Of a DNA stretch of 64,000 nt, positions 35,175 through 43,016 are shown piece by piece. A program made the position numbers and the translations under genes. How positions within the stretch are numbered: the stretch's first letter is position 1; every line of letters starts with the position of its first letter. Source of the stretch: Nitrospirota bacterium (GTDB lineage: Bacteria; Nitrospirota; Thermodesulfovibrionia; Thermodesulfovibrionales; Magnetobacteriaceae); the NCBI GenBank assembly GCA_015233895.1, contig JADFXG010000003.1, positions 1 through 64,000 on the forward strand, written 5' to 3'. Below the pieces are notes generated by a model, which saw only the letters and a list, made by a program, of their open reading frames with translations, was not told the DNA's origin and made no database searches.

Positions 35175-37118
35175 ATGGCAGTTGGTGCGCCACATATCAG
35201 CTTTAAAAGTGCCGTAAAAATCTCCGCCTATACGATTGCCCTGATTGCTTTTTTCTCCGTCTTTACCCATATTTCACCAGTATTTCCCGCAGCCTTTATA
35301 GCTTTGCTTGCGCTGGCTTTTTATTTTGACTTCAAAAAACCCGCTCACATCTCACGGCTTGCGATAAATCTGGTTTCAGTTATAGTGATAGCGGTGTCGG
35401 TTTACAGGGTTATGACAGAGGATATAGTTGAGCCGTCAGTTGAGGCGCTGATTATACTTCTTGCCATGAAATTTCTTGAAGAAAAGAAATTCAGAGACTA
35501 CATGCAGATATATCTGATATCGGTTTTTGTCCTGATGGGCTCAGCTTTGCTCTCGATTGATTTTACTTTTTTTCTGTTTTTTGTAGTCATGTTTTTTCTG
35601 ACAGCAGTCTCAATTGTGCTTCTTACGTATCACATTGAGGCGCCGGAGTTAATCATAGACAGGGCGTCTTTTATCAAAATAATAAAACGTGCCCTTCTCA
35701 TACCGCTTGCCTCAATTCCTCTTACAGTAGTTATATTTATGATACTTCCCAGAACAAATTACCAGTTCCTCAGATTTCTAAACCATGGACAGGTTGGGAC
35801 ATCCGGGTTTTCCGACACTGTTTCTCTGGGCAGTGTGTCAAGCATTCAGATTGATAGCAGTCCCGTGTTACGTGCAAGCATGGACCCTGTTGATGAGCAA
35901 TCTCTGTACTGGCGAGGCATAGTGTTTGACCACTTTGACGGCTTAACATGGAAATCAAGTCTCAGAGAGGATGAAAAACAAGGAAATAAAAACACGCTAC
36001 AAGGGGGAAAAACCATCCTTCAAACTATTTACCTGCAACCTTACGACAATAAATTTCTCTTTGCACTGGACAGGCCGGTATCGGTAAGCTACAGAGGCTC
36101 AAAAATTTCAGAGGATTTTACCGTCTCTCTCAGGGATACCGTTAAGGCTATGATAAAATACGATGTGATTTCAAAAATTGAAGTACCGCTAAACAGTAAT
36201 GCACGCACAATACCAAATAATACAAAAAGATACCTTCAACTTCCGGACAATGTACCGCCACAAATTCTATCCCTGTCAAAATCCCTGACCGGAGGCCGCA
36301 GTACAGATGAGGCGATAAAGACCATCTACAGGTATCTGCACTCAGGCCTTTACACGTATTCGCTTGATAAACTTCCTACCTCAGACACTCCTCTGTCTGA
36401 TTTCCTGTTTAAGAAAAGGAGCGGTAACTGCGAGTACTTTGCCTCAGCCATGGCACTTATGCTAAGAGCGGCAGGAATTCCAGCCAATGTTATAGGAGGC
36501 TACAAGGGCGGAGTTTATAATAATGTCGGCAGATACTACATCGTGCTCCAAAAAAATGCCCACGTGTGGGTAGAGACATTCGTTGAGGGAAAAGGGTGGG
36601 TAAGATACGACCCAACCCCGCCTCTTAGCACTAATCCCCTTTTAGCGGAAAAAGCTGAGCTTTCCTCCTACCGCCTGCTTGCCGACAGCATCAACTACTA
36701 CTGGAACTCTCTTGTAATTAACTACAACTTTGATAAACAGCTAAGCATCTTTAACAAGCTGAGAATTGCCGTAGAAAAACCGGTCTTTAACATTAAGCTA
36801 AAGGAAATCCACCCGCAATGGTTGTATTTAGCGTTTCTGCCAATAGTTTTCTTTGTTGGTTATCATTTACTGGTAAAGAGAAAAACAGTTGAGGAAAGAT
36901 TAATTTCGGAGTTTTATTTAAGGCTAAGCAAACGAGGTTTTGTAAAAAAAAGCAGCGAAGGATTACAGGAATTTGTCCTATCAATAGACGATAAACAGTT
37001 AAAAACTGACGCTATGAGATTTGCTCTGGAATTCCAGCAGATATTTTATAAAGACATGAAATTTACCAGCAATAAGGTGCGGCTTTTAAAAGATATTTTG
37101 GCCTCTTTAGCTGCCTGA
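35175..37118 (+). CDS. TgpA-type transmembrane transglutaminase-like protein
   Basis: 647 residues. About six N-terminal membrane helices (DUF3488 type, residues ~15-190) are followed by a periplasmic transglutaminase core. Catalytic triad: Cys in RSGNCEYFASAMALMLRAAG, His in NAHVWVETF, Asp in WVRYDPTP. A C-terminal TM helix (LYLAFLPIVFFVGYHLL) and a DUF4129-like helical tail follow. Such proteins act on envelope peptides or amines; in Pseudomonas TgpA is important for viability. It starts 5 bases after the GGDEF/EAL gene and is probably in its operon. The stop is directly followed by a MITE-like element. Confidence 0.9.
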   Translation: MAVGAPHISFKSAVKISAYTIALIAFFSVFTHISPVFPAAFIALLALAFYFDFKKPAHISRLAINLVSVIVIAVSVYRVMTEDIVEPSVEALIILLAMKFLEEKKFRDYMQIYLISVFVLMGSALLSIDFTFFLFFVVMFFLTAVSIVLLTYHIEAPELIIDRASFIKIIKRALLIPLASIPLTVVIFMILPRTNYQFLRFLNHGQVGTSGFSDTVSLGSVSSIQIDSSPVLRASMDPVDEQSLYWRGIVFDHFDGLTWKSSLREDEKQGNKNTLQGGKTILQTIYLQPYDNKFLFALDRPVSVSYRGSKISEDFTVSLRDTVKAMIKYDVISKIEVPLNSNARTIPNNTKRYLQLPDNVPPQILSLSKSLTGGRSTDEAIKTIYRYLHSGLYTYSLDKLPTSDTPLSDFLFKKRSGNCEYFASAMALMLRAAGIPANVIGGYKGGVYNNVGRYYIVLQKNAHVWVETFVEGKGWVRYDPTPPLSTNPLLAEKAELSSYRLLADSINYYWNSLVINYNFDKQLSIFNKLRIAVEKPVFNIKLKEIHPQWLYLAFLPIVFFVGYHLLVKRKTVEERLISEFYLRLSKRGFVKKSSEGLQEFVLSIDDKQLKTDAMRFALEFQQIFYKDMKFTSNKVRLLKDILASLAA

Positions 37119-37264
37119 TACAGGGTAGCTGCCAAAAAGGTAAAATAATGGTGTAGAAAAAGGACTGGATTCCCGCTCGTAGGCGGGAATGACAAAGTGG
37201 CATAACCCTCTTTTTGTCATTCCTGCGAAAGCAGGAATCCAGTTTTTTAGTATGTAACTCGGTA
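37119..37264. mobile_element. MITE-like element, copy 2
   Basis: Left end TA-CAGGGTAGCTGCC at 37119, right end TAACTCGG-TA at 37255-37264. It encloses an inverted pair ACTGGATTCCCGC / GCAGGAATCCAGT, with GGCGGGAATGAC and GTCATTCCTGC inside. The left arm is diverged from the consensus CCGAGT end. It begins at the base after the transglutaminase stop codon. Non-coding. Confidence 0.55.
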
Positions 37265-37499
37265 TGATAAAACCTGAGAATATGTCATATTTCAGGCACT
37301 TTTTTATAGTTGGTTTTTATTTATTTTGTCAATATCTTCAGGGTCTTAGGATTCAGTAAACTCATCATGAAAAGCATTTCCATTTAAAAAATATTCCCAA
37401 TACCCTTTATATCTCAGCAACAATTTCTTAAACATACGCCCTCGTTGTCTGACATTATATAGCGGTTTAGTAATGAATTGCAACACGCAGCGGAATTTA
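37265..37499. other. Region between two MITE-like elements, possible gene debris
   Basis: AT-rich, with no convincing gene. A 29-residue reading frame on the minus strand (37435-37346, MFKKLLLRYKGYWEYFLNG) looks protein-like, but its ribosome site is too close and no family is recognised. It may be the end of a lost gene. Confidence 0.35.
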
Positions 37500-37660
37500 T
37501 ACCGAATTGCGCTTAAAGATATAAATAAAGGACATGGATTCCTGCCTTCGCAGGAATGACAGGATATGAACCACCCCTTTGTCATCCCGCACTTGTTGCG
37601 GGATCCAGTCTTTTTTCTCCGCCATTACATTATTTTACCTTTTTGGCGACAACTCGGTAT
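37500..37660. mobile_element. MITE-like element, copy 3
   Basis: Terminal repeats ATACCGAATTG (37500-37510) and CAACTCGGTAT (37650-37660), flanked by TA on both sides as in IS630/mariner targets. The inside holds TGGATTCCTGC / GCAGGAATGAC and GTCATCCCGC / GCGGGATCCAG palindromes. About 20 bases near its right end (GCCAAAAAGG followed by TAAAATAATG) recur inverted near the left end of copy 2. Confidence 0.7.
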
Positions 37661-37670
37661 TAGCGTTAGA

Positions 37671-37770
37671 AACATAATCTTTTTAAATTTTTTTAATCTG
37701 CTCGTCTGTTTAGCGGGCGGAGCTCGCTGTGAAACTTTTTAAGCGGCGGAACGCCGGTTAAAAAACTTTA
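37671..37770 (+). repeat. Dispersed repeat A, copy 2
   Basis: Same core as at 17424-17511: CTGCTCGTCTGTT, GCGGGCGGAGCTCGC, AACTTTTTAAGCGGCGGAA, CGCCGGTTAAAAAA. It again lies just past a MITE right end, so the MITE + A + B order exists at two loci about 20 kb apart. Confidence 0.75.
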
Positions 37771-37796
37771 AACCACAAACATACTGCACTATATAA

Positions 37797-37842
37797 AAAG
37801 AGGAGATTGCTACGTCGCTAACGCTCCTCGCAATGACGTGAT
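37797..37842 (+). repeat. AGAGGAGATTGC-type dispersed palindrome
   Basis: AAGAGGAGATTGCTACGTCG, then CTCCTCGCAATGACG; the same motif forms the inner part of MITE copy 1 (from 17250). CGAGGAGC-like halves pair internally. It lies between repeats A and B. Confidence 0.55.
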
Positions 37843-37860
37843 AGTATTATCGCTATCACC

Positions 37861-37934
37861 AAAACCGGGGGTCACGGGGAATCATTCCCCGTGCGGAGAG
37901 GGTATAAGGGGGAGGCAGAGCCTTCCCCTTACTT
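37861..37934 (+). repeat. Dispersed palindromic repeat B, copy 2
   Basis: Contains the perfect palindrome CACGGGGAAT-C-ATTCCCCGTG (37873-37893) and GGGGGAGGC-AGA-GCCTTCCCC. It is closely related to 17565-17640 and lies between the 3' ends of convergent genes, so terminator function is plausible. Confidence 0.65.
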
Positions 37935-37957
37935 ATTACCTTACTATTATTACAGTA

Positions 37958-38245
37958 TTAAAGTGAACCCGGAGGTCTGGGAGCGTTTTTTTTGCTTAGT
38001 GAGTAGATAAATGCGAGGACTTCGGCAACTGCCTTGTACAATTCCTGCGGGATTTCCTTGTATAAATCCAGTGCGGAGAGGATCTCAACGAGTTGTTTGT
38101 CCTCTTTTATCGGAACGCCGTGAGCTTTGGCAACATCGAGAATCTTCTGTGCCATGAGGCCGCTGCCCTTTGCCACAACACGCGGAGCACTGCCGTCTGT
38201 TGGTTTGTACTTAAGTGCTGCTGCTTTTTGGCGTTTCTCTTCCAA
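37958..38245 (-). CDS. FlhB C-terminal-like protein (FhlB type)
   Basis: 95 residues matching the cytoplasmic export-switch domain of FlhB without its membrane part: ALKYKPTDGSAPRVVAKGSG, AKAHGVPIKEDKQLVEILSALDLYKEIPQELYKAVAEVLAFIYSL. The autocleavage NPTH motif is absent (KPTD instead). Such stand-alone proteins can substitute for cleaved FlhB-C in hook-length switching. It starts at TTG 38245, 8 bases after the fliK-like gene, which encodes the protein FlhB-C talks to. Last gene of the flagellar run. Confidence 0.88.
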   Translation of the reverse strand: MEEKRQKAAALKYKPTDGSAPRVVAKGSGLMAQKILDVAKAHGVPIKEDKQLVEILSALDLYKEIPQELYKAVAEVLAFIYSLSKKNAPRPPGSL

Positions 38246-38253
38246 TATAAAAT

Positions 38254-39855
38254 CTAAACCCTGAGGTTTAATCCCTGTTCTTTTAAATTTTCCATTATGT
38301 TTAGTGTTTTCTTTTGCCCTATGTTAATCACTTTCAGAGAAAGCCCGGCATTATGGAAACGATTTTCTAACTCTGTCCTGTTATTAGCAATTAACTCTGT
38401 GGTCTCTTTCTTTTCGGCGTGGAAAGAGATAAAAAAACTCCCCTCTGAAACCGTTGTAGATACCGAAAGTTTACCCATACTGCCAAGGTCTAGGTTAATA
38501 TCGCATGAAAAAGACTTTTTAGCGTGGTACTTGTTTTTTTTAAAAAGCAGCTGTCCGTCTTTCATCTCCGGCCACGAAAAAGGTAAAAACGTGTATATCG
38601 TATCGTTGGCTCGTGAGTTTATCTGATAGTGCTCGATGTTTTTTAAGAATTTGTCTATTGTACTGGTTATCTCATCTTTTGATGCTCCGCTATGGCGTAG
38701 CACCACTCCAATCCTGTCCTGCTCCACAATGTCTTTTGCTTTCAAAAGCAATGCCTTCTGATCATGAGATAAATCAAGTTTTTCTTTACCGGTTGCAGGC
38801 TTATCTATAAGTGACACCGCCTCATCCAACCGCTGTTTTATTACAACTACGAGCTCTTTTTCATTTAAGCTGTGAGCCTGTTTGTCTGCTTGTCCAACCA
38901 GTGACTTTAAATCTGACAATATACTTTTGAATTCTGGCACTGCCTCCATCACATCAACCTGTGCGGCAGACACTTGTGCTGCTGGCTGTTGAGTGGCGTT
39001 TGCTTGTGTAGCTACTTGTGTTGGGTTTGCTTGTGCAGAGTTTGCCTGGGTGCTGGCTTGTTGAGCAGGCAGTTGTGTAGCGTTTGCTTGTGTAGCTGCT
39101 GCTTGCGGGCCTGCTGTTTGCAGGCCTGGTAACTGGGAATTCTGAGTTAAGAAACTTTCAGCCTTAGAGATGAAAGTATCCAGTGTGTTGCTTAGAGTAT
39201 CGTTAAGATCAAGAGTTTCCACTCCTTCAACCGCTTTTTGCAAAGCCTCGCCAACTAGTTCCTTAACTCCCATACTTTCATTTAAAGCCACATCTTTTAT
39301 TTTAGTTTCAAACAAGACCCCGGAGTTTTCGATGTTTGCCTTCAGTGCAGGCATAGATATGTCTTTCATATCAGGCATTGTTTGCAGCAGGCGGCCAATC
39401 TCCGGAAAAGTATTTTTAATACTCTGCGGCAAATTAGAAAGCATATCTTTTAAAACTTTAAAATCCGAGGTGTCAACACGGGCATCTGAGAGTTGTTTGA
39501 CCGTTTCATTAACTTTAGCGCTTACCGGGTCCTCGCTTGTGTTATCCACATTGTCGGACTTTTGTTCAACTCCCAAAAACCTGAGCTTGACCTCTTTTCC
39601 TGTGCCAACTACCTCAAGATTTATCTTGTCTCCCTCTGTCAAGGGTACATTGGTATATACAAGCAAGGTAGCAGCCTGAGAATCCATAGCTTTACCAACT
39701 GGGGGAGTTATCCGCAGGGACACCATGCCAGACTCAATTATATCAAGCACGTCTGCACTTAGCAAATCCCCAAGGGAAAGCGACATGGCTTTTCCTTCAG
39801 ATGGTCTAAACAGCACCATGTTATCCACATTTGGCAACACGATAGTGTTTATCAT
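38254..39855 (-). CDS. fliK: FliK-like flagellar hook-length control protein
   Basis: 533 residues. The N-terminal ~110 form a beta-rich module (SLRITPPVGKAMD, VYTNVPLTEGDKINLEVVG). The middle is helical, with an Ala/Gln/Thr/Asn-rich low-complexity spacer (~240-305, ATQANATQLPAQQ-type). The C-terminal ~120 residues match the Flg_hook fold: FLPFSWPEMKDGQLLF, LGSMGKLSVSTTVSEG, FHAEKKETTELI, and a final helix-strand. FliK measures hook length and switches export via FlhB. Its gene lies between fliW and the FlhB-C-like gene, which supports the role. Sequence identity to characterised FliK is probably low, so the symbol is tentative. Confidence 0.75.
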   Translation of the reverse strand: MINTIVLPNVDNMVLFRPSEGKAMSLSLGDLLSADVLDIIESGMVSLRITPPVGKAMDSQAATLLVYTNVPLTEGDKINLEVVGTGKEVKLRFLGVEQKSDNVDNTSEDPVSAKVNETVKQLSDARVDTSDFKVLKDMLSNLPQSIKNTFPEIGRLLQTMPDMKDISMPALKANIENSGVLFETKIKDVALNESMGVKELVGEALQKAVEGVETLDLNDTLSNTLDTFISKAESFLTQNSQLPGLQTAGPQAAATQANATQLPAQQASTQANSAQANPTQVATQANATQQPAAQVSAAQVDVMEAVPEFKSILSDLKSLVGQADKQAHSLNEKELVVVIKQRLDEAVSLIDKPATGKEKLDLSHDQKALLLKAKDIVEQDRIGVVLRHSGASKDEITSTIDKFLKNIEHYQINSRANDTIYTFLPFSWPEMKDGQLLFKKNKYHAKKSFSCDINLDLGSMGKLSVSTTVSEGSFFISFHAEKKETTELIANNRTELENRFHNAGLSLKVINIGQKKTLNIMENLKEQGLNLRV

Positions 39856-40317
39856 TTATGAAAACCTGCTCTTTGTGGCCGTTCCGGTTATGTCCTTATC
39901 CAAAACAACCTGTACTCCTCTCATCAGTGTTGCATTAAAAATCAAAGGGCCCAGAAAATTTGCTATTACCTTGCCGTTTTCAACCCTTATTATTACAAGC
40001 ACAAGTAAATCCTCGGTGTTTTCCAGGTCCAGAAATTTCTTAGTCATAGGGTCTAACACTATAGAAAAGCCCGGCATCAGAACCGCTGGATCGGTAACTA
40101 TAAAGGCAATATCGGGATCATCCACTGCCTGAAGCCACTTAATCTCTGTATCCTTATAGTCCATCAGCACGTAGCGTTTCAGGTCCGGAAAGCCAAGTAT
40201 CCCCTCAGGAAAACTAATCACCTTTGAGCTTTCCAGCTCAATTGTGCCAAATCTGGTTGTAACTATCCGTATAGTATCGCTATCCGGGCTATTTTCTTCT
40301 ATCTTATCCAAGGACAT
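39856..40317 (-). CDS. fliW: Flagellar assembly factor FliW
   Basis: 153 residues: VTTRFGTIELESSKVISFPEGILGFPDLKRYVLMDY, FIVTDPAVLMPGF and a C-terminal NLLGPLIFN-like NFLGPLIFNATLMRGVQVVL. FliW binds flagellin and also CsrA, relieving CsrA repression of flagellin translation. Its start overlaps the end of csrA by 14 bases, so the antagonist pair is co-translated, the usual order in non-gamma-proteobacteria. Confidence 0.95.
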   Translation of the reverse strand: MSLDKIEENSPDSDTIRIVTTRFGTIELESSKVISFPEGILGFPDLKRYVLMDYKDTEIKWLQAVDDPDIAFIVTDPAVLMPGFSIVLDPMTKKFLDLENTEDLLVLVIIRVENGKVIANFLGPLIFNATLMRGVQVVLDKDITGTATKSRFS

Positions 40318-40528
40318 TTTTTATCTCATCAAATTCCGTCACACCCAGGCCGACAGAAAGAATGTTCTCTGATTTTATCTTCTCATAGAGTTCCTGCCTG
40401 TAGATTCGTACCCCCGTCGGTGCTTCTATCCCAAGTCTGACTTTGTTACCCTTTATCTCTACCACCGTTATGGTAATAGAGTCGCCCAACTTTATGGCTT
40501 CCTCTGACTTCCTTGTCAACACGAGCAT
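40304..40528 (-). CDS. csrA: Carbon storage regulator CsrA
   Basis: 74-residue RNA-binding dimer: MLVLTRKSEEAIKLGDSITITVVEIKGNKVRLGIEAP, then VRIYRQELYEKI. It binds ANGGA motifs near ribosome sites and represses translation, mainly of flagellin here. Its own leader on the minus strand contains several GGA motifs, including GGAGGG at its ribosome site (about 40535) and GAGGGAAC upstream, so self-control is plausible. The gene lies between flgL and fliW. Confidence 0.96.
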   Translation of the reverse strand: MLVLTRKSEEAIKLGDSITITVVEIKGNKVRLGIEAPTGVRIYRQELYEKIKSENILSVGLGVTEFDEIKNVLG

Positions 40529-40658
40529 CTTGCCCTCCGTTACCGTCCAGTCAACGTTCCCTCGCTGACCTCTCTAAGGATTACTCTTTACTACTCCCAC
40601 TGCTCCTACTAAATCAGCCTTAGCTTAACACAATATTACACACTTTCTCTATATCAAG

Positions 40659-41741
40659 TTATTTCAGATAATTCAAAAGTGATTCTGACATTATTTGGAA
40701 TGAACTTTGCCTCAAAGCCTGCATGGCAAGCTCGGACTTCGACAGATCAGAGACTACCTTTGCAATGTCGGCATCCTGATAATTTGACAGTACCTCCTGA
40801 GTTTGCATAGTGGTATCGTCAAGTGCGTTATTGGTTCTGTCTATGTAATTTGCCCTTGCACCTATTGTTGCTCTCACTGTGGCTGTGTTATCAAGGGCCA
40901 ACTGTATTGGTTTCAGATACGCCTGCATCATATCAACATTATTAGAGTTAAAGGCATTTTCCACACCCTCAACCATCTCCATGTAGTTTGTAAATGACGA
41001 GGAACTTATGCCGGCTGCTGTGGGATTGCTTGAGTTGCTTACAGTAATAGTAATCTGCGGCACCTGGTAATTTTGAATTGTGGGAACTGATCCCACCATA
41101 ACTGATTGTCCTATAGTCTTTTTAGACGGTATGTAGTGGGCAAAGGTGCCGTTATCCAGTCTGATGGTCTGAGTTGTAGCCATAGAAATCATAAATGCTG
41201 CTGAGGCGGTTATATTCTCTGTAATCCGTGCTGTGTAGTTTATATCCACATTAATGGGTTTGCCATCACCATTGAAAATATATGCACTCCCTGAGGTGCT
41301 GAAGGCCTGTTGATTAACCTTTTGGCCGGAGAAAATATTACGTAACTCATACTTTGTGTTGGCAAGCTGGTAGATACCCTGTCTTATAGTGGAAACCTCC
41401 TGCCCTATATCAATTCTGTCAGAGGGCCCTCTTGAACCGTTTGTGCCATCTACGATGAGTTCATCTAAGCGTTGCAGGTTATCGGTTAAGGTGTTCATAG
41501 CAGTTTCTGAGGCGTCTAAAAAACCTTTGGCATCATTCATATTTCTTTGAAATTGGCCGTTATCATTTATAGTAAGCTTATAATCCAGAACCTTTGACTC
41601 GGCTACGGTGTCATCTGAGGGGCGGTTAATTCTAAGCCCCGAAGCCATCTGTTCCTGCGTATTAAAGAGTTTTCCAAAGTTACTCTGTAAACTATAAGTA
41701 ACCCTGTCGTTTGTTAAAAATTGAGACATTCTTACGCCCAT
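40659..41741 (-). CDS. flgL: Flagellar hook-associated protein 3
   Basis: 360 residues of the flagellin-like family that joins hook to filament. N-terminal D0/D1: SQFLTNDRVTYSLQSNFGKLFNTQEQMASGLRINRPSDD. C-terminal D1/D0: DADIAKVVSDLSKSELAMQALRQSSFQIMSESLLNYL. The middle ~140 residues are a variable surface domain. The start ATG 41741 gives MGVRMSQ; ATG 41729 is an alternative. flgK, which normally precedes flgL and provides HAP1, is not here. A possible sigma-54 promoter lies at 41801-41786. Confidence 0.93.
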   Translation of the reverse strand: MGVRMSQFLTNDRVTYSLQSNFGKLFNTQEQMASGLRINRPSDDTVAESKVLDYKLTINDNGQFQRNMNDAKGFLDASETAMNTLTDNLQRLDELIVDGTNGSRGPSDRIDIGQEVSTIRQGIYQLANTKYELRNIFSGQKVNQQAFSTSGSAYIFNGDGKPINVDINYTARITENITASAAFMISMATTQTIRLDNGTFAHYIPSKKTIGQSVMVGSVPTIQNYQVPQITITVSNSSNPTAAGISSSSFTNYMEMVEGVENAFNSNNVDMMQAYLKPIQLALDNTATVRATIGARANYIDRTNNALDDTTMQTQEVLSNYQDADIAKVVSDLSKSELAMQALRQSSFQIMSESLLNYLK

Positions 41742-41785
41742 AAGTGCACCTGCATTATATAGATATCAGTTAGCGATGATAGTGT

Positions 41786-41801
41786 TGCAGTTTGGTGGCC
41801 A
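41786..41801 (-). promoter_or_regulatory. Possible sigma-54 promoter for flgL
   Basis: Minus-strand TGGCCACCAAACTGCA: the GG and GC doublets have correct -24/-12 spacing, but several flanking positions are off consensus. It would start transcription about 35 bases before the flgL ATG. Confidence 0.35.
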
Positions 41802-41839
41802 CTGCTGATTGTATAAAGAAGACGGATGACAGACACTTC

Positions 41840-42343
41840 TCAGGCCTCCCTGGTTAGAAACATACCTGTCTTGTCTTTTTTAAGCTGTGCTGACCCCAGT
41901 GAATTAAGCAAGTTCAGGTTGTTTCTCACATAGCTAAGGGAACGGTCTATCAGTACCCTGTTGAAACTATTCAGTTCATCAAGGCTTTGAAGTAATGACT
42001 TTAAACTTGCACGTATCTCCATAAATTCGTTATCGGCGGTTAATTCAGCTAATTTTGCTAAATTAAAATCTGCAGGTGTTGTTGAGCCTGTAATTTGCTC
42101 TTTTAACTCAGGAGACCGAAGATATATTTCATTTGTAAGCCGTTTCACTAATCGTATTCGCTCATCCTCTAAAAGCCGTAACTTCAGTATTAACGTATCT
42201 TTTTCCTTAGAAAGCTGCTCAACTGCCTGTTCATTAAAATCAACAAGGCTCTCCCTCTCTCTGGTAAGAAGACTAAAAAGACTCCGATAGCCTTGTAACT
42301 GGCTGAGGAGAACCTTTTTTATGTCTGCCACATATTTTTTCAC
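41840..42343 (-). CDS. flgN: Flagellar export chaperone FlgN
   Basis: 167 residues, nearly all helical: YRSLFSLLTRERESLVDFNEQAVEQLSKEKDTLILKLRLLEDERIRLVKRL, and a C-terminal helix with NRVLIDRSLSYVRNNLNLL. FlgN escorts the hook-associated proteins FlgK and FlgL to the export gate. It overlaps the flgM stop by 4 bases (ATGA). flgK, expected next, is replaced by a 98-base gap and then flgL. Confidence 0.88.
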   Translation of the reverse strand: MKKYVADIKKVLLSQLQGYRSLFSLLTRERESLVDFNEQAVEQLSKEKDTLILKLRLLEDERIRLVKRLTNEIYLRSPELKEQITGSTTPADFNLAKLAELTADNEFMEIRASLKSLLQSLDELNSFNRVLIDRSLSYVRNNLNLLNSLGSAQLKKDKTGMFLTREA

Positions 42344-42627
42344 ATCGCCTCTTGAAGCATCTTTGACGCTATGTTTTCAGGGGATACCTCATAAGTGCCG
42401 TCATTTATAGCACCGCTTACCGCTGCAACCTTTTCATCGCGGGTCTCTGGCAGCGTGGCTATGGTACCCTTAATATCCTCAATTGCGCGTCCCCGGTCCG
42501 ATATATTGACCATATCGCTTGCGGCCCTGCCAGTACCGGTATTAGTGTCCTTTGACGTTCGGACTGCCTTTCTGCTGCCGGTTGCCTCAGTAGCATCAGG
42601 TGGTTTATTGCCGTAAATCTTCATCAC
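42340..42627 (-). CDS. flgM: Anti-sigma-28 factor FlgM
   Basis: 95 residues with an unstructured, Thr/Ala-rich N-terminus and the conserved C-terminal sigma-28-binding region: DMVNISDRGRAIEDIKGTIATLPETRDEKVAAVSGAINDGTYEVSPENIASKML. It holds FliA until the hook is finished and FlgM is exported. Its presence implies sigma-28 control of late flagellar genes, alongside the sigma-54 site at the head of this cluster. A good AGGAGGC-like ribosome site precedes it. Confidence 0.93.
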   Translation of the reverse strand: MMKIYGNKPPDATEATGSRKAVRTSKDTNTGTGRAASDMVNISDRGRAIEDIKGTIATLPETRDEKVAAVSGAINDGTYEVSPENIASKMLQEAM

Positions 42628-42700
42628 ATGCCTCCTGCACTCATTTTATCGTCCCCTCTTAATCCCGTTACCACTTTATCGGCACTTTGAGAGTTATTCT

Positions 42701-43015
42701 TTAGACATCCTCGTCTGTTTCGGTATTTTTTCCCTGAATTTCATTTTTCATATTAAGCTGCTTAACAATCATGTCTTGCAAACCAAGGCCTCTTTTGGCA
42801 AATTCGCGGGAAAGCTCAGTGTCAAACATTCCCATAAACACATCGCCACCTAAGCCTTTTCCAAACATTGGCTTTACTGTCTGTCTCATGGACTTTAGCA
42901 TTTGCTCGATAAAGAGTGCCTCCATCTCGCAAGCTACGGTTTTAACCGACTTCCCGTCCTTTTTCCCCTTCAGCTGTTGTAACGCGCCGAAAGAATCCAC
43001 CCCGCCTACCGGCAT
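42701..43015 (-). CDS. flgJ: Rod-binding protein, FlgJ N-terminal type
   Basis: 104 residues corresponding to the rod-scaffold half of FlgJ: VACEMEALFIEQMLKSMRQTVKPMF and GGDVFMGMFDTELSREFAKRGLGLQDMIVKQL. The muramidase half of enterobacterial FlgJ is absent, as in many non-gamma-proteobacteria, so a separate hydrolase must open the cell wall. It starts 1 base after the flgI stop region, with flgM next. Confidence 0.93.
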   Translation of the reverse strand: MPVGGVDSFGALQQLKGKKDGKSVKTVACEMEALFIEQMLKSMRQTVKPMFGKGLGGDVFMGMFDTELSREFAKRGLGLQDMIVKQLNMKNEIQGKNTETDEDV

Positions 43016-43016
43016 A

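Noticed and set aside
37346-37585. 79-residue minus-strand gene
   Set aside because: Its N-terminal half is translated MITE sequence and includes the common GGAATGAC palindrome; the rest has no family.
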